NCBI GenBank assembly: GCA_027576995.1
Contig: JANBQC010000004.1
Location: 111,843-175,842, forward strand
DNA from: Dimargaris cristalligena
Taxonomy: Eukaryota; Kickxellomycota; Dimargaritomycetes; Dimargaritales; Dimargaritaceae
Direction: 5' to 3'
Length of the DNA: 64,000 nucleotides
Shown piece by piece: positions 33,553-45,277 of this stretch (position 1 is the stretch's first letter; each line of letters starts with the position of its first letter). A model generated the notes under the pieces. It was not told the DNA's origin and made no database searches. It worked only from the letters and a program-made list of their open reading frames with translations. The position numbers were made by a program, and so were the translations under genes.

Positions 33553-35702
33553 GAGATACCTATGGACATTTAGTTGCTACCAAGTGACCCACCGCCACTT
33601 CTCCACCTCCTGCCCCTTTCTTTTCCACACATACACACATATACACCCCCCTCCCCCCGATTTACTAAATTCCGCCCAGCTAGTAGCGACTCTACCATTG
33701 TATTCTTTTACCTTCACTTTTTTTTTCATTCACCCACACTCGATTACTTACCGGCCCTTTTTAATGCAGTCACTCAGCCACTGGCTTGGTCATTGGGAAT
33801 TTCGCCCGGGCGTTTTTCAGCTTAAACGCCTCCCCCAAGGATATGTTCGAATCGGATTGGGCTGTATCACATATATTGAACCACGGGGTTGCCCAAGAAG
33901 ATGAAATGCCTTCAAGAGCCTCTTTTTAAAGAAATACCCGTTTGATAATATCATTACGGCCGACCTTGTTGAAATTGATTTGCAGCTATTTCTGTTCAGT
34001 AAATCACCATTTCCTTAGAGTAGTCGTCATTAGCTCTATCAAGTATGAACCCATTCCAAAAATTTTGCGTCATTTAATAGTGTTGTAATAAACCGAGAAG
34101 GGGGGTTGCACTCCCCCTCCCCCCACCCACCGGCGCCCATGTTTTGGTTTATTACTGACTGACTTAGGTCAATGGTTGGGCATGTAACTTGTACAATTGT
34201 TTAATGAATAAATATATATATATATATATTGCTTTAACACTTCCGAATAATTAAAAATAGCATCTTGATTGACTGCTACTCTACCTAAGTGAGAAGAGTG
34301 CACACCTCTTTGGAAGTGCTGGGACCTACGGAGAAGTGAGGCGAACCGATGGGTTTTGTGCCGTTCAGTCAAAGTGTAGAAACACATCGCTTTTAGCCGG
34401 TATATATATTATTTACCTTTCACTCTTGCCATTTGCATTACACCCCACCAGGGGCACTATATGTTGTGCAATGTGACAGCAGGCCCCTCAGTCAACAAGT
34501 CACATTCATTGCCTTTGAAAATAGGTCGCAGTTGCCCGAAGTACACCTCCCTTTCATTCACTTCATCGCACTGGCAGGTCGTATTCAGTGGGTCACCCAC
34601 ACATAGTTCTCCAACAAATGGTAACAACATTGTAGCAGTGGTGGTAGTGGTGTTGGTGTTGGTGGGGGGAGTACCCAAACACCCCTCTACTCTTGTTTTT
34701 CACATTCTTTATATTCAAATAGAGAGCAGACTGCGGGGAGGGGAGATGTGAAATGGAAAACATGACCATCCTTAATAGCCGGGACTATCAATAGCATATT
34801 AAACACAAGGAGGGAATAGAGAGATTACCCTGCCGAATCGTGCCGACCTGCCTGCACATCGGGTAGTGAGTGAGTCGCTGCTGCACTTGCGAACCGATGG
34901 CCCTTACTCTATATCCTTCCCATATGCACCTTCAATCTCCAAATGGCTAAAGACACGCCGCCTTGGGCTGAGTCATGTTCGTCAGGTGGTCATGGCCAGC
35001 ACAACCGACTGCATCGTTCTATTGTTCGTCAGAGAAAACGACCGCATGGAGAGAGGTGGTGGTGGAGGCCTGGGCGATTTATTTATTCGGAGAAAAGGGT
35101 AAATAACCCAGCGCCGTTCATCCCCTCCCCCGGCTTTTTCTTATATTATTATCGACAACACACGGGCGCGACTACTTTCTACCAACTCGATAAACCAAAA
35201 AGGGTCGCTGTCCTTCCTGATCCAGGCGACGAGGGTATTATATGCACGGCTCTAGTAAAATTACCTTAGCTGTATGACTGCCTCAGTGACGGCGAGTATA
35301 TTTCATCATAGGCGGTTCAGAAAACTCAATCCTCTACAGTGTTGGGGCGGCGACTTTTACATGGCATCGTTAAGTCACCACGGCCTCCTCACGATGAGGC
35401 TCCAGTATTTTAATCATTGCAACTTCCCCTGGGCAGAGTTTTGGTATAAATATTCCGGCCTGGGCGTCCTCCAGTTGATCTTTAACACGGCCTTCCATCC
35501 TACCCCAACCCCCCCCCTTTCTTACCAATTTATTCAGTACCCACGTATAATTTTATCCTACACTCGCTCATCCGCACTCCTACCCCAACCCCTTGTTTTA
35601 TTTATATATACATGTATTAATACTTATATATATATCATAACACTTAATTTATTTTCTCGTCTTTGCTTCATTATCATTCACCAAGTGCACTCTACAGTGA
35701 CC
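33553..35702. other. Intergenic with promoter of the 35703 gene
   Basis: No gene is supported. Contains a TA microsatellite at 34212-34229, a TATAAATA box at 35445-35452 and a pyrimidine-rich leader ending at the ATG at 35703. The open frame that runs into the 35703 gene from 35274 is leader sequence without a better ATG. Confidence 0.55.
35445..35452 (+). promoter_or_regulatory. TATA box, probable promoter of the 35703 gene
   Basis: TATAAATA 258 bases before the ATG at 35703, the shortest such distance among the accessory genes of the window. Confidence 0.5.
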
Positions 35703-36533
35703 ATGTCAAACAAGAGCTTCATTAGATTTCTGGGTAAGGCCAACCCGGCCCCCACCGTCAAGAAATTGGGCCGCATGCTACGCGGTACCAAGGCTTCCTA
35801 CAGCACCAGCACCACCACTAGCAACACCAATAGCGACGGCTCCACTCCCCCGTCTCTCTCGTCGTCCTCCGCTACATTGACCGCCACGTCGTCGCGGTTT
35901 TCGTTCTTTTCCATCCGCTCGGCCCGCCGCGTCGCCAAGAAATTAACCAGCGATGTGTTCGACGAATCCCGTACCAACGCGCCGGTGGGCGGTAGACATA
36001 CCATCTCCCACATTCCCAAGGCCAGGTCCACTGCGGGTCCCAAGAAAATCCCCGTTATTGGCTATTTCAGTACCGTCGACGCCCCATCGGCCCTGGGCCT
36101 GACCCTGTTCGGCGGCGATTCAACCGCCGAGGGCTCCGATGTTGACTCGCTAACCACCGGTTCATTCGTATCCCTGCCAGGGTCCGCTTCCCCGGATGGT
36201 ACGGTAGCCATCCGCGGACGTGGTGGTAACGGTGGTGGTGATTTAGGGGACGCCTACGGCGTGCCTCCAAATGTGCACCCCATGGCTGGGCCCGTCCCTG
36301 CGGAAATGGCCGAACTCCATGCCCAGCGCTACCTCATGGCCTCGACCGCCCACGCGATTCAAACCCAGCTCGACGGGGCCCAATTCATGGCCGATGGGGA
36401 AGATGTAGAATACCAACAACTCCAAACGCAATTGGGGGCCCTCCAGTACCACCTGGCTTGTATCGACGCCGCCCTTCTGGCCCGTCATTGCGGAAATAAA
36501 CTGCGCCAGGTTTACCCGCCCTACGGCTATTGA
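35703..36533 (+). CDS. NPAP/KKLGR-motif family protein, member 1
   Basis: A 276-residue intronless protein with no family I recognise. The N-terminus FIRFLGKANPAPTVKKLGRM matches the 44420 protein (FTQFLAKVNPAPSLKKLGRK) almost position by position and, more weakly, the 39133 protein. A basic patch (RSARRVAKKL) follows after a Ser/Thr-rich linker. The C-terminal 85 residues match the 39133 protein: PVPAEMAELHAQRYL, then YQQLQTQLGAL, CIDAAL and LRQVYP. They look like a helical, possibly coiled-coil domain with one conserved Cys. No signal peptide or membrane span, so it is probably intracellular. Its position in a same-strand row with three other low-complexity genes suggests local duplication. 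Confidence 0.8.
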   Translation: MSNKSFIRFLGKANPAPTVKKLGRMLRGTKASYSTSTTTSNTNSDGSTPPSLSSSSATLTATSSRFSFFSIRSARRVAKKLTSDVFDESRTNAPVGGRHTISHIPKARSTAGPKKIPVIGYFSTVDAPSALGLTLFGGDSTAEGSDVDSLTTGSFVSLPGSASPDGTVAIRGRGGNGGGDLGDAYGVPPNVHPMAGPVPAEMAELHAQRYLMASTAHAIQTQLDGAQFMADGEDVEYQQLQTQLGALQYHLACIDAALLARHCGNKLRQVYPPYGY

Positions 36534-39132
36534 TCGCGCACTCCCCCCCCCACCCCACCTACTTACCTACTCACCCACCAGGACACCCCACCATTTTACT
36601 AACCTCTATTTAAAATATTTCAATTGAGTCGAAACTTGATATGTCCTGCTTTGCACCTAACTTTTATATCACCCGTCTAGCCATTGTTAGTTGGCCTTGT
36701 TGCATACGCTCATATTTGTTATCGATGCCATCTGCACATATGATATCCCCCTTGTCATTACATTTTGACACTTTGCTGGCCATGTGTTTTACCCGTCTTC
36801 CCTTATTGATAGATCTTCGGACGTGTACTGAAAATATCAGTGCTCCCAAATTTATCTCAGCATATATATCACTTGTTTTCATTGTCGCTAATTGTATTCA
36901 TACATCATTTTTCTTGGGATGTTTAGACCGACTATGCTTTTCACTTTCAACGCTATCCCTTAAGCAGTAATATACATCGCATGTGCATCTATAGTTACAT
37001 CTACATTTATAAATGCACACCCGTAGAAGCTTTTGGCCGTGAAATGAATACATGATTTTGTGCCTGGGCTAATAAGTTTAGTTCAGAAACGATACGGACA
37101 CGGGGGTTTACTCCCCCATCTATAAAACGTGACTCCCGGAATGTGGCCACGCGGTAGCCTAATTTCTCGAGTTTTTTCGGTATTTTTACGCCGACAATCT
37201 AATTCTAGCGATGATCACACAAGCTAATATATAACATAATGAACCTATTTCAGTTTATTAGCTGACAGCGATCAAAATATTGGTCGGTATATCGTTGAAA
37301 AAACCGTCACCCTCCTGTTTGAAACATCTACTCATAGGCTTTGCGTTACTTACGATTAGCCAGCCGTCAGCATAATCTTTTCCGATCAGCAGTAATATAC
37401 CTTGCCCCACCTATTCGTCGGATTTTATTTATAATTGTTTTGGTTTAAAAAGACGATCGCCGCAATTCACTGTGTTTTGAAACCGCATTAGTCAAAAGAA
37501 TATAATTACTTCTGAGTCGGGATGTCCGCTAAGCCAATAAGAGGCTGTCTTCTTCTTTTCTTGTAGCAGCCATACTTCCATTCCCAACGCAGAGTAGATT
37601 GCAGCGAAAGACATGTTCGCCGTCTAGATTACTGAGCTTCAAAATAGGCGAAGATGGGTGAGTAGGGTAAAAAAAGGGTGGGCAATGTTTTACTGCCGCG
37701 TAAGGCGTAATGCGCTCAACAGTCTAGCTAGAGGTGTTCGAGTGGGGAGACCAACAGTGCGGTGACAATTACCCGTAATAGGTACTGAGATGGACACGGA
37801 CGGGCTATACATAAATGGTTAAAGAGTGTTTCAAGATCATAGTGAAGGGATATAGTAGCGGGGAGTGGGGTGGGGAGGATATTAATAACGGTTACCCTGG
37901 TCACCCCCCCTTTAGATGAAAACCAAACTCCGATGTACCTGCCAACGCTGATACTGCTACTATGGGCGATACTGATCAGTGGACATATCCCCTTTGGGTA
38001 GCAGATATACTGGGACTTGTCCCACCAATTCACCTTCACATTATTAGGCAACCATTGTTCATGCCACGAATACGGGAAAAAATGGGATGAAGTTACACAT
38101 CACTACGTAAGTGCGGCTACAATACCCCACCCGCTTTAAGGAGGTGGGGGCTGGTCAGGTCTCAATGAACAAAAAAAGAGAGAGAGAGAGAGAGGTAGTT
38201 GGCCTGCTTCGTCTTGCTAGGCACCCCTCATTGAACTCATTCTAACCGAGACATTATTTATAGTTTAATCATCCCCCAAAACCCATGCATGGAGATAATG
38301 TGGCTATCAAATAGAATAGAGCCGTGGCGGGATTCGCATACCTGGTTTTACGCGTCCGCTTATTCTTCCGGCTGGTTTAGGACTATCAAGGACCTGTCCT
38401 GCGGGCATGTAAGGCTGAGACTGGCATGCGTACGGATCGACTCGGGTCCACTCGATTTTAATTGAATCATGGGACCTGTCGGCTCCCTTTACATATACTC
38501 CCACCTCTCCTTCCCTCGGTTATGTACATGGAGAGGGCCCCTCCCAATTAGTAGCCGCCGCGAGCACCGGGCTTGGACGGAGGCAATCAGCTCGGTTAAC
38601 TCAGTGTTCATTAGCCTCCCCTGCGCATTTTTTGGCCTCAGTCAGCGGCAGCCGCCATACACTGTTTTCCTACGGTGTGGGTATATCATATTCATACCTG
38701 GCTAATATGGATTGCCCACGGTAAATGGAATCCCGACCACTGGGCTTATGGTTGGTATAAGATTAACGGGTCGCTTAATACTCTCTCGGCTGGTCCATCC
38801 TAGTCTCCACCAATGATTGGGTCTCTTCCCAGGGAAAACGTCCCCCCCTCCACACATCCCTCACTGGGTCTTTTAAGGATGCTAAAGTTCACAGCCCGAC
38901 GGAAAGGCATTGGAGTTCTGTTTCCGTTAAATACTCGGATATCGGACCTCCCCCCTCCAGTTGCCGAAGCACCGCACTCCCACTCCCTTCGTTTAAGCAC
39001 ATGGACTCTATACTGTTATTCTTATTTTTTACATACCTATTAGCTACACTATTACTATTAATATAATCACGCCTTACTCTCCCATTCCTTCTCCTCTCCT
39101 CATTTATCATCATCATAACCATCACCATAATC
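36534..39132. other. Intergenic, 2.6 kb
   Basis: No gene is supported. Contains a (GA)n tract at 38177-38194 and a TATAAG-type box near 38756, 377 bases before the ATG at 39133. Open frames seen here are short and lack protein character. Confidence 0.5.
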
Positions 39133-39891
39133 ATGTCTTTTAACGAACGCTTCGCCAGTATGTGTGCAAGGGCTAGTCTTGTCCGCGCCGTTAAACGCCT
39201 AGGACACTTTTTAGGCTGTTCCTCAACGGACGATACCATTTCATCATCTACCATCTCATACCGCTCCATATCACCCTCCTCCTCCCTTTTCTTCGATTCA
39301 CCAATTAGTCTATGTAACCCATTCACTATGGATTCAGTGGACCTCAACACTACCACCGCCGCCAACTCTCTGATTTTCCCCGCTACCACTTCCATTACCA
39401 CCCCCACCACGCGGCCGGTGACCCCCACCAACGACGATACTCTCCCGCTCCCCTCCTTCGAAAGCCTCGGCCCCGGCCAATTTATCACGGATTCGCTCCT
39501 CTCGGCCGATTCATTAGCTTCGGTATGTTCAAGTGCCTCGCTGGATAATTCGCTGCCTCCCGAAGGGGCCCCTGAGAAACCGCTCGGTCGGGACACCATG
39601 ACCCGCACGGGAGGTGAATATTCTTTTGAGATCTTCCCCACCACCCGGCCGGTCCCTTCCGAACTGGCCATCTTATACGCCCAGCGGTATTTGCTGGTTG
39701 CGGCCACGTTCGAAATCCAGGATCATCTCACTAATACATGGCCCCCGAAACAAGGCGAACGAACGAAATACCGGAATTTGCAAGCGCAGTTGGCGGATCT
39801 CGAGAATCGGCTATCCTGCATCGATTCGGCCCTCATGGAAAGGCAATACGAGTCGGCACTGCGCCAAATCTATCCTTCTTTGGCCTGCTAA
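39133..39891 (+). CDS. NPAP/KKLGR-motif family protein, member 2 (diverged N-terminus)
   Basis: A 252-residue intronless protein. Its last 85 residues are clearly homologous to those of the 35703 protein: RPVPSELAILYAQRYL, YRNLQAQLADLENRL, SCIDSALMER and ALRQIYP. The N-terminus (FASMCARASLVRAVKRLGHF) keeps the spacing of the family motif and the K-[KR]-LG core but has lost NPAP. The middle is Ser/Thr/Pro-rich and presumably disordered. The ATG at 39133 is the first in frame after a CATCAT-rich leader. Function unknown; no targeting signal is apparent. Confidence 0.8.
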   Translation: MSFNERFASMCARASLVRAVKRLGHFLGCSSTDDTISSSTISYRSISPSSSLFFDSPISLCNPFTMDSVDLNTTTAANSLIFPATTSITTPTTRPVTPTNDDTLPLPSFESLGPGQFITDSLLSADSLASVCSSASLDNSLPPEGAPEKPLGRDTMTRTGGEYSFEIFPTTRPVPSELAILYAQRYLLVAATFEIQDHLTNTWPPKQGERTKYRNLQAQLADLENRLSCIDSALMERQYESALRQIYPSLAC

Positions 39892-41720
39892 ACATTTGCA
39901 TACGATCATCGCACCATCAATACTGCCTTTTTTATTCTACTCTTTCACTTTAGTTTTCGCTTTTATTAGCATTACCATTTCGTTTTATGATCCTCAACAA
40001 TCCTCCGTTTGTTGGGTCATTTATTTTCTAATGATTGACTCGATGTGCTGCGTCCACGCTATCCTCTGTACTTTAATGACCGCCTGTCCAGCCATCCTTT
40101 TTTTTATTTTTTATACTTCTCCTACTACTTTATTGTTACTCAGTTGTATATCAAGGCTACCCACTCGCACAGTAGTACTTATTTATTAACTGGTTTAATT
40201 CAACCACCGTTAATTCCCCCCGCCTGCTTTCTGCCGGACAGAAACCGGGATCCCAATGACTTCATGACCCCATTATGCAACACCCACCATGCTTCACTCT
40301 GTCACGCCTACAATAAAATCACCCCTGAAACAGCACTTACTATCTCTCTCTAAACGTAATATTCGCCGGAGATAAGGTTGTATGTGTTCATTTAGGTTGT
40401 CTTAGAAACGCATACTCCGTAGCATAGGCTGTCCGGCTGTATAGTGAGGCTACACATATAATCGGCATAGCTCCCACGGCCATATAGAATTGAGGCAATC
40501 CGATTAGAAATGATATTTATGCAGTCAGTATGGTTTATGTATTAAAGTGAACCACAGCGATGTACATGTTTCATGGTTTGCTTATGTAGGCATTTATCAA
40601 TTCATAACAATATGGAACGCCTGATCCGTTTAAACATAAACCACTACCGAAGAGGAAATGTATACCTAGACCTGATTTATGAATACACCCAGATTCACTG
40701 AGCGAAGGGGTCGCTATGGATATTGAGGATAATCTAGATGAACACACCCTAAGTAGACAATAAAAGCGTAGCTCACCCCATGGAACATGGAATTACGAAT
40801 GCAATGAACCAAAAGACCCGTAGCCTTTTATTATGCTTCAAAGTTTTCCTTCTACTTCAATCTGTGACAAAATAAACAATATAAATACATGTTGGATAAG
40901 GCTTTATTAGCAATTAGGCCACCTTCGTTATTTTTACGCTGGGACCAAGGAGGGTCGATTTTACGGTGAATTAATGAGAGGTAAAATCGGCTCTGTATAG
41001 ATTTATTTATTACTATTTATATTAAGACGAAACGAAATGGTGCCTAGTTGTACTCTACTCTAGTTTATACACCCCGGGTTTGTGAGGGTGGCCGATTTTG
41101 GCTAGTAATTGGACATTGTCTTACTGGTGATGCACCTTTCGCTGTGGGGACCAAGTGGCCATTCGGTTTCTGAGTGATTAGTCCCATCCAGCGGCTGCAC
41201 TATGTCTTACATTTCCGTATCATTCATAATCTTACACGGCGGGTTCGAACCTCCTGCATATACTCTTCGACTACCTCGTGTATTAAAACAGGGGGGTTAT
41301 GGTTCATTACATAACTGACCTAATCTAGTCCCCATGAAAACATAGCCCACAGACCAGTTTCCATGTAGCCTTGGTGTATAGACAACCGTATGGGGGAAGT
41401 TGAGCTATGGTGTTCCCGGTTTTGTGAAGCTCGTGAATGATGCGGCCGGAATACTGCGTAACCATTAAGATGATACACAGTTGGTATATTCTGCAAGTTT
41501 CTTAGTAAGCTATTCACACTTGAAGTTACTCGCATCCTGCAGTGTATCAATAAATATGGTATGATCCAAGTCGGGTGATATATTTTTACGGGTAATAGGG
41601 GGGTATACTACTACGAAAATAAAACTATTACAGTGTCAACTTCCTAAAGAACTATAAAATCGGTATGAAATTAATTCCCTACGATTGCTACACGAAGCCA
41701 ATGAGCAAAAAAATAAAAAA

Positions 41721-41836
41721 GTTGTAGCACCAACTATTCCCAAGTGGTCACCCACCTCAGTACTAAATTGGCTGATCGGGGCTTATCTTCGCAGATCTAA
41801 CGGGATACGGAGCACATCCTGACATGTGGCCACAAC
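41721..41836 (-). rRNA. 5S ribosomal RNA (or 5S-derived copy)
   Basis: Reading the minus strand, the 116-base segment has the conserved 5S internal promoter region (CCCGTTAGATCTGCGAAGAT then AAGC) and the 3' domain TTAGTACTGAGGTGGGTGAC followed by CACTTGGGAA. The ends GTTGTGGC and GCTACAAC pair to form the terminal helix. A run of six T (41720..41715) follows the 3' end, as expected for RNA polymerase III termination. It is two or three bases shorter than usual fungal 5S, and a few consensus positions differ (GATAAGC for GTTAAGC, AATTTAGT for AGTTAGT), so it may be a diverged copy. Confidence 0.78.
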
Positions 41837-41851
41837 TGGAATGTTGTGGCC
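41828..41851. repeat. Perfect inverted repeat at the 5' end of the 5S-like gene
   Basis: GGCCACAAC (41828-41836) and GTTGTGGCC (41843-41851) are perfect 9-base arms with a 6-base loop. One arm is the first nine bases of the 5S sequence, so the 5' end is duplicated in inverted form just upstream of the gene. Confidence 0.8.
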
Positions 41852-44419
41852 GGACTGAGACAACCCTAGTAGTCCTATCAATATAGCGACTAACTTTCTC
41901 CAGCCTCGGACGTTCCCTCCAAAAGAGGACGAACTCCGAGAGTTTACCCATTCCTTTACTATTCAAACCTTTGTTTTTCAATATCTATTTGCTACTCATT
42001 TTTTAACCAGGATTACAAACTTTATGACTACATACCTCGGGTATACAGTAGTCCCTTTATTAATATTATCATATAATCGTAGCAGTAATACTCTATATAT
42101 ATAACCATGCCGTTCTCCACAGGGTAAACGGCAATTCCGCTCCCGATCTTAATTTCTCATATATTCTTTTCAGAAATCATTATTAGTGGTCGTACTGGTA
42201 TTTTACCTGCGACTATTGTCATAATCATATATATTACCAGTACTTGAAATAAAGCTAATTATCTATTTCCCTTTTCGAACTTCGTTGGCACAACAGGAAA
42301 ATCCTAAATTATTTGAACTTTATTGGTTTTTAATCACGTGACTAAGTGTCATTTGGAACTGGGTTATACCTAAGTAATGGCAAACGATGCTCTTATGAAG
42401 AGAATGTAGAGTTCATATATGCCCTTGCATTTGTATGTAACTACCGGGCTACCCTGTTTCCCCCCATTGAATCAATTCGGTATTAATAGTTAATACACTT
42501 ACCCTGTGGGTCAACCTTAGCACAGTTATTTCATATCAAATCCGCCTGGTATGATAGGATCTATTGGTTACATATATATCCACTTCCTATTTCACCCTTA
42601 CGGAGCGGGAACAGTGCTTAATTTATCGTGAAGTAGTTTCCTTAAAGAAATCGAACATTGTTAAGGCCAAATTAGATAGCTGCACTGGGACCTCTTCCAT
42701 TTAGCTTGCTCGGGTAATGGAAGCTCACGTTTACGCATATAAATAATCGAGGGGTTTCACTACCGTGTATTGAGGACTAGCCTGCACTTGGATAAGGGGT
42801 CTACAGGAAAATTCTGTCGCAAATTCGGCAGCTGTTTGGTAGATCTAGATTCGAAGTGCAGAAGGATTAGGGGGGTTGGTCACAAGTGACAACAAATATA
42901 ATTATTACGACTAATTAACCTTACCAAGATGAGGGGATTTGTTTGAGCCAACTTACGCGGCCTCATCGCGTCACAAGTTCGGATGAAAAACTGCAAGGGG
43001 GTCTTAAAAATAAATCAGCAGCTTATGTGAAATTGTACAGTAAATAGCCATCTGCGGGATGTCTTCTATATTGTATAAAAAAAGAATTAGCCTAATGTGA
43101 TCAAGCCAGGGCTGGTTGGGATGTGGGGACAGAAGCGGCGAAATCATTAGATAACCAAATGACATTTTCCTTATAAACAATCTACGGCTGAACATTGTAT
43201 ATTGAAGGGTGCAAGCAAGGTACGTTTCCTACATTGAACGGGCAGGTGAACAAAAGAACAGCGGTTGTGTGGCGGAAATGGGGATATGGAGTGGGTCTAC
43301 TTAACTCTGTGAAACTATGGTCCAGTCACGGTGAGCCACCGCATAGCATTGGTATTTAACCCCAACACCATGCTGAATTAATGGTATGCTTTGCAATTCT
43401 ATTCCAGAGACAATCCTTCAGGCATTTAAGCCTAACTATTCATGATGTTAGTTGTAAGAGCTTGCTGAATTTGGCTCAATGACGGTTGCGGTACCTATAG
43501 TGCCAGGCACAATCAGAGGAATGTGATAATTTAACCAGGGCTATCAAGTATACGCGGACTGAAGACCTTGGAATGACGAAGAATATATTATGCAGGCCGG
43601 TTACTAAATACAGTCCTCTTCTAGGCCGGGTCGGTAAAGATGGCTCTGGTCAACCTCTATAAAAGCGCCCCATACCATACCCTAAAAAATCCGGTTACTG
43701 AGAATGGGATGGTGGGGTGGCAATGCCTCGATGAATTTACTAACAGATGTGAATATCCCCACTGGGATGTAATGCCACCGACACGCCCGCCCTCCTCCCG
43801 ACCAAAGCCACGTCGGCGGTTTGTTTACCAGATAGGGAGTTGATTTGGATGTGTGGCTCACCAGATCTGCCGGACTGAATCTAAACTGCATATAAGTCGC
43901 CTAGAATCAAGGATTTTCCCACCGCCAGCTTAGCTAGCCCGCGCTTTACGAAGGTACCAACGGATGGGCAACGGGGCTGGATGACCCAAGCCGAGGTAAA
44001 AAAATGGGGCTTCCGAATAGACTACTTTCCCATCCCCTGCATGTTGTGACCCGACGACCAACAGGATCCAAGTGCTGCTCCCACCATGACGAGGAATTAT
44101 GCACCACAACCACAGTGATTACTCAAGGTGCATGGAAACCAACCAGCGGCACAACGATATATAGCCTTTTTAGCAGCCCAGTGACTCGTCTCGTCTGCTG
44201 TTTGCCGTGGCGGTGGTAGTGGTTCGGACGGAATAGTATACCGGTCCTTTGACTGAGTCCTCCATTGAAGCAATGGCAGGGATTAATATAAATCCCCAGG
44301 AGCCAGCACTTGAGTGCTACGTCCCCCACTGTTCTCGGCCCACTGACTAATCCTTATCTCCCCCCTTTTAACTTAAATAGCTAGCTAACCATATTGGTTC
44401 ACTTACATAATCCAACCCA

Positions 44420-45277
44420 ATGTCCGACGGTCGCTTTACCCAGTTCCTGGCCAAGGTCAACCCAGCCCCAAGTCTCAAAAAACTGGGTCGTAAGCTGCGT
44501 CTATCCAAGTCGTCATCCTCCTCTTCTTCCCTTGGAAACAAGTCTTCCTCGGCAACCCCGTCACCTACCCTGTCGGCTACACCCACCTACTCTCACCACA
44601 CTTCCTCCGAAACCACCGTCTATTCCAACTACGTGGTCGACTTATCCCCAGTGGCTTTGGATACCAACGCTATCAACGAACCTACGACTGCTGCTTCCAC
44701 GGCATCTTCTGAGCAGGAGGCCGCTGAGCTTCTATCTAGCCCATCCCCTTCCTCAACCACCACCTCGGCCGACACGGCATTAACCATGTCCACCCTGTCC
44801 TTGGACCCCACTCTGACTGATAAACCACTCCTGCGCCCTCACACCAACCCCCTGTCGCACCCCCCTGAATCACCTCGAGACGACCCGCCCCAAACTCAGG
44901 AAGATATTACTGTACCGGTTCCCGACCTGGCCGATATAGTCACCCAGTTCCAAAGACACAGGTCGATCTCGGGCCAGCCTAAAATCATCGACGGCTACTG
45001 TCAGCGTATTTCCCAACTGGACCCGAGGGCCACATACTCCCCGGCTAAACTGGCTAAAACGGTCAAGCGTTACCAAGCAGTCAAACAGCGTACCAAAGCC
45101 AATTCCAGACAGGTTGATGCCTATTGCTATCTCCATAAGCATCGCGGGGTGGTGGTCACGCCGAGTATCGCCCAGGTTCTCAATCAAGATAAGGGCCAGG
45201 TTCGATTTAGCGTTAAATACCGCAGCGATGTAGATAGGGTCATTATTGTGCGGCAGCCAGCGCTCAAATGTTTGTAG
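44420..45277 (+). CDS. NPAP/KKLGR-motif family protein, member 3 (different C-terminus)
   Basis: A 285-residue intronless protein. The N-terminus FTQFLAKVNPAPSLKKLGRK is nearly the same as in the 35703 protein. After a poly-Ser run and a long Ser/Thr/Pro linker, the C-terminal 115 residues are quite different from the other two members. They form a basic helical domain with two similar stretches (PKIIDGYCQRISQL ... KLAKTVKRYQ, and SRQVDAYCYLHKHRG ... PSIAQVLNQ), each with a D-[GA]-YC core. So the family appears to pair one N-terminal motif with alternative C-terminal domains. No targeting signal or known domain. Confidence 0.8.
   Translation: MSDGRFTQFLAKVNPAPSLKKLGRKLRLSKSSSSSSSLGNKSSSATPSPTLSATPTYSHHTSSETTVYSNYVVDLSPVALDTNAINEPTTAASTASSEQEAAELLSSPSPSSTTTSADTALTMSTLSLDPTLTDKPLLRPHTNPLSHPPESPRDDPPQTQEDITVPVPDLADIVTQFQRHRSISGQPKIIDGYCQRISQLDPRATYSPAKLAKTVKRYQAVKQRTKANSRQVDAYCYLHKHRGVVVTPSIAQVLNQDKGQVRFSVKYRSDVDRVIIVRQPALKCL

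Larger units (their letters stand above)
39892..44419. other. Gene-poor, AT-rich gap of 4.5 kb
   Basis: Apart from the 5S rRNA-like gene at 41721-41836 nothing is supported. The region is the most AT-rich of the window and its open frames are all short. A TATAAAAG box at 43658-43665 and CT-rich sequence after 44330 may serve the 44420 gene. A GGGTTCGAAC near 41241 resembles a tRNA T-arm but has no tRNA around it. Confidence 0.5.

Noticed and set aside
38300..38420. Possible minus-strand tRNA around GCGAATCCC
   Set aside because: No D-arm consensus and no acceptor-stem pairing could be found.
41235..41260. GGGTTCGAAC, resembling a tRNA T-arm
   Set aside because: The T-stem has a mismatch, and no D-arm, anticodon arm or pairing acceptor ends lie at tRNA distances.
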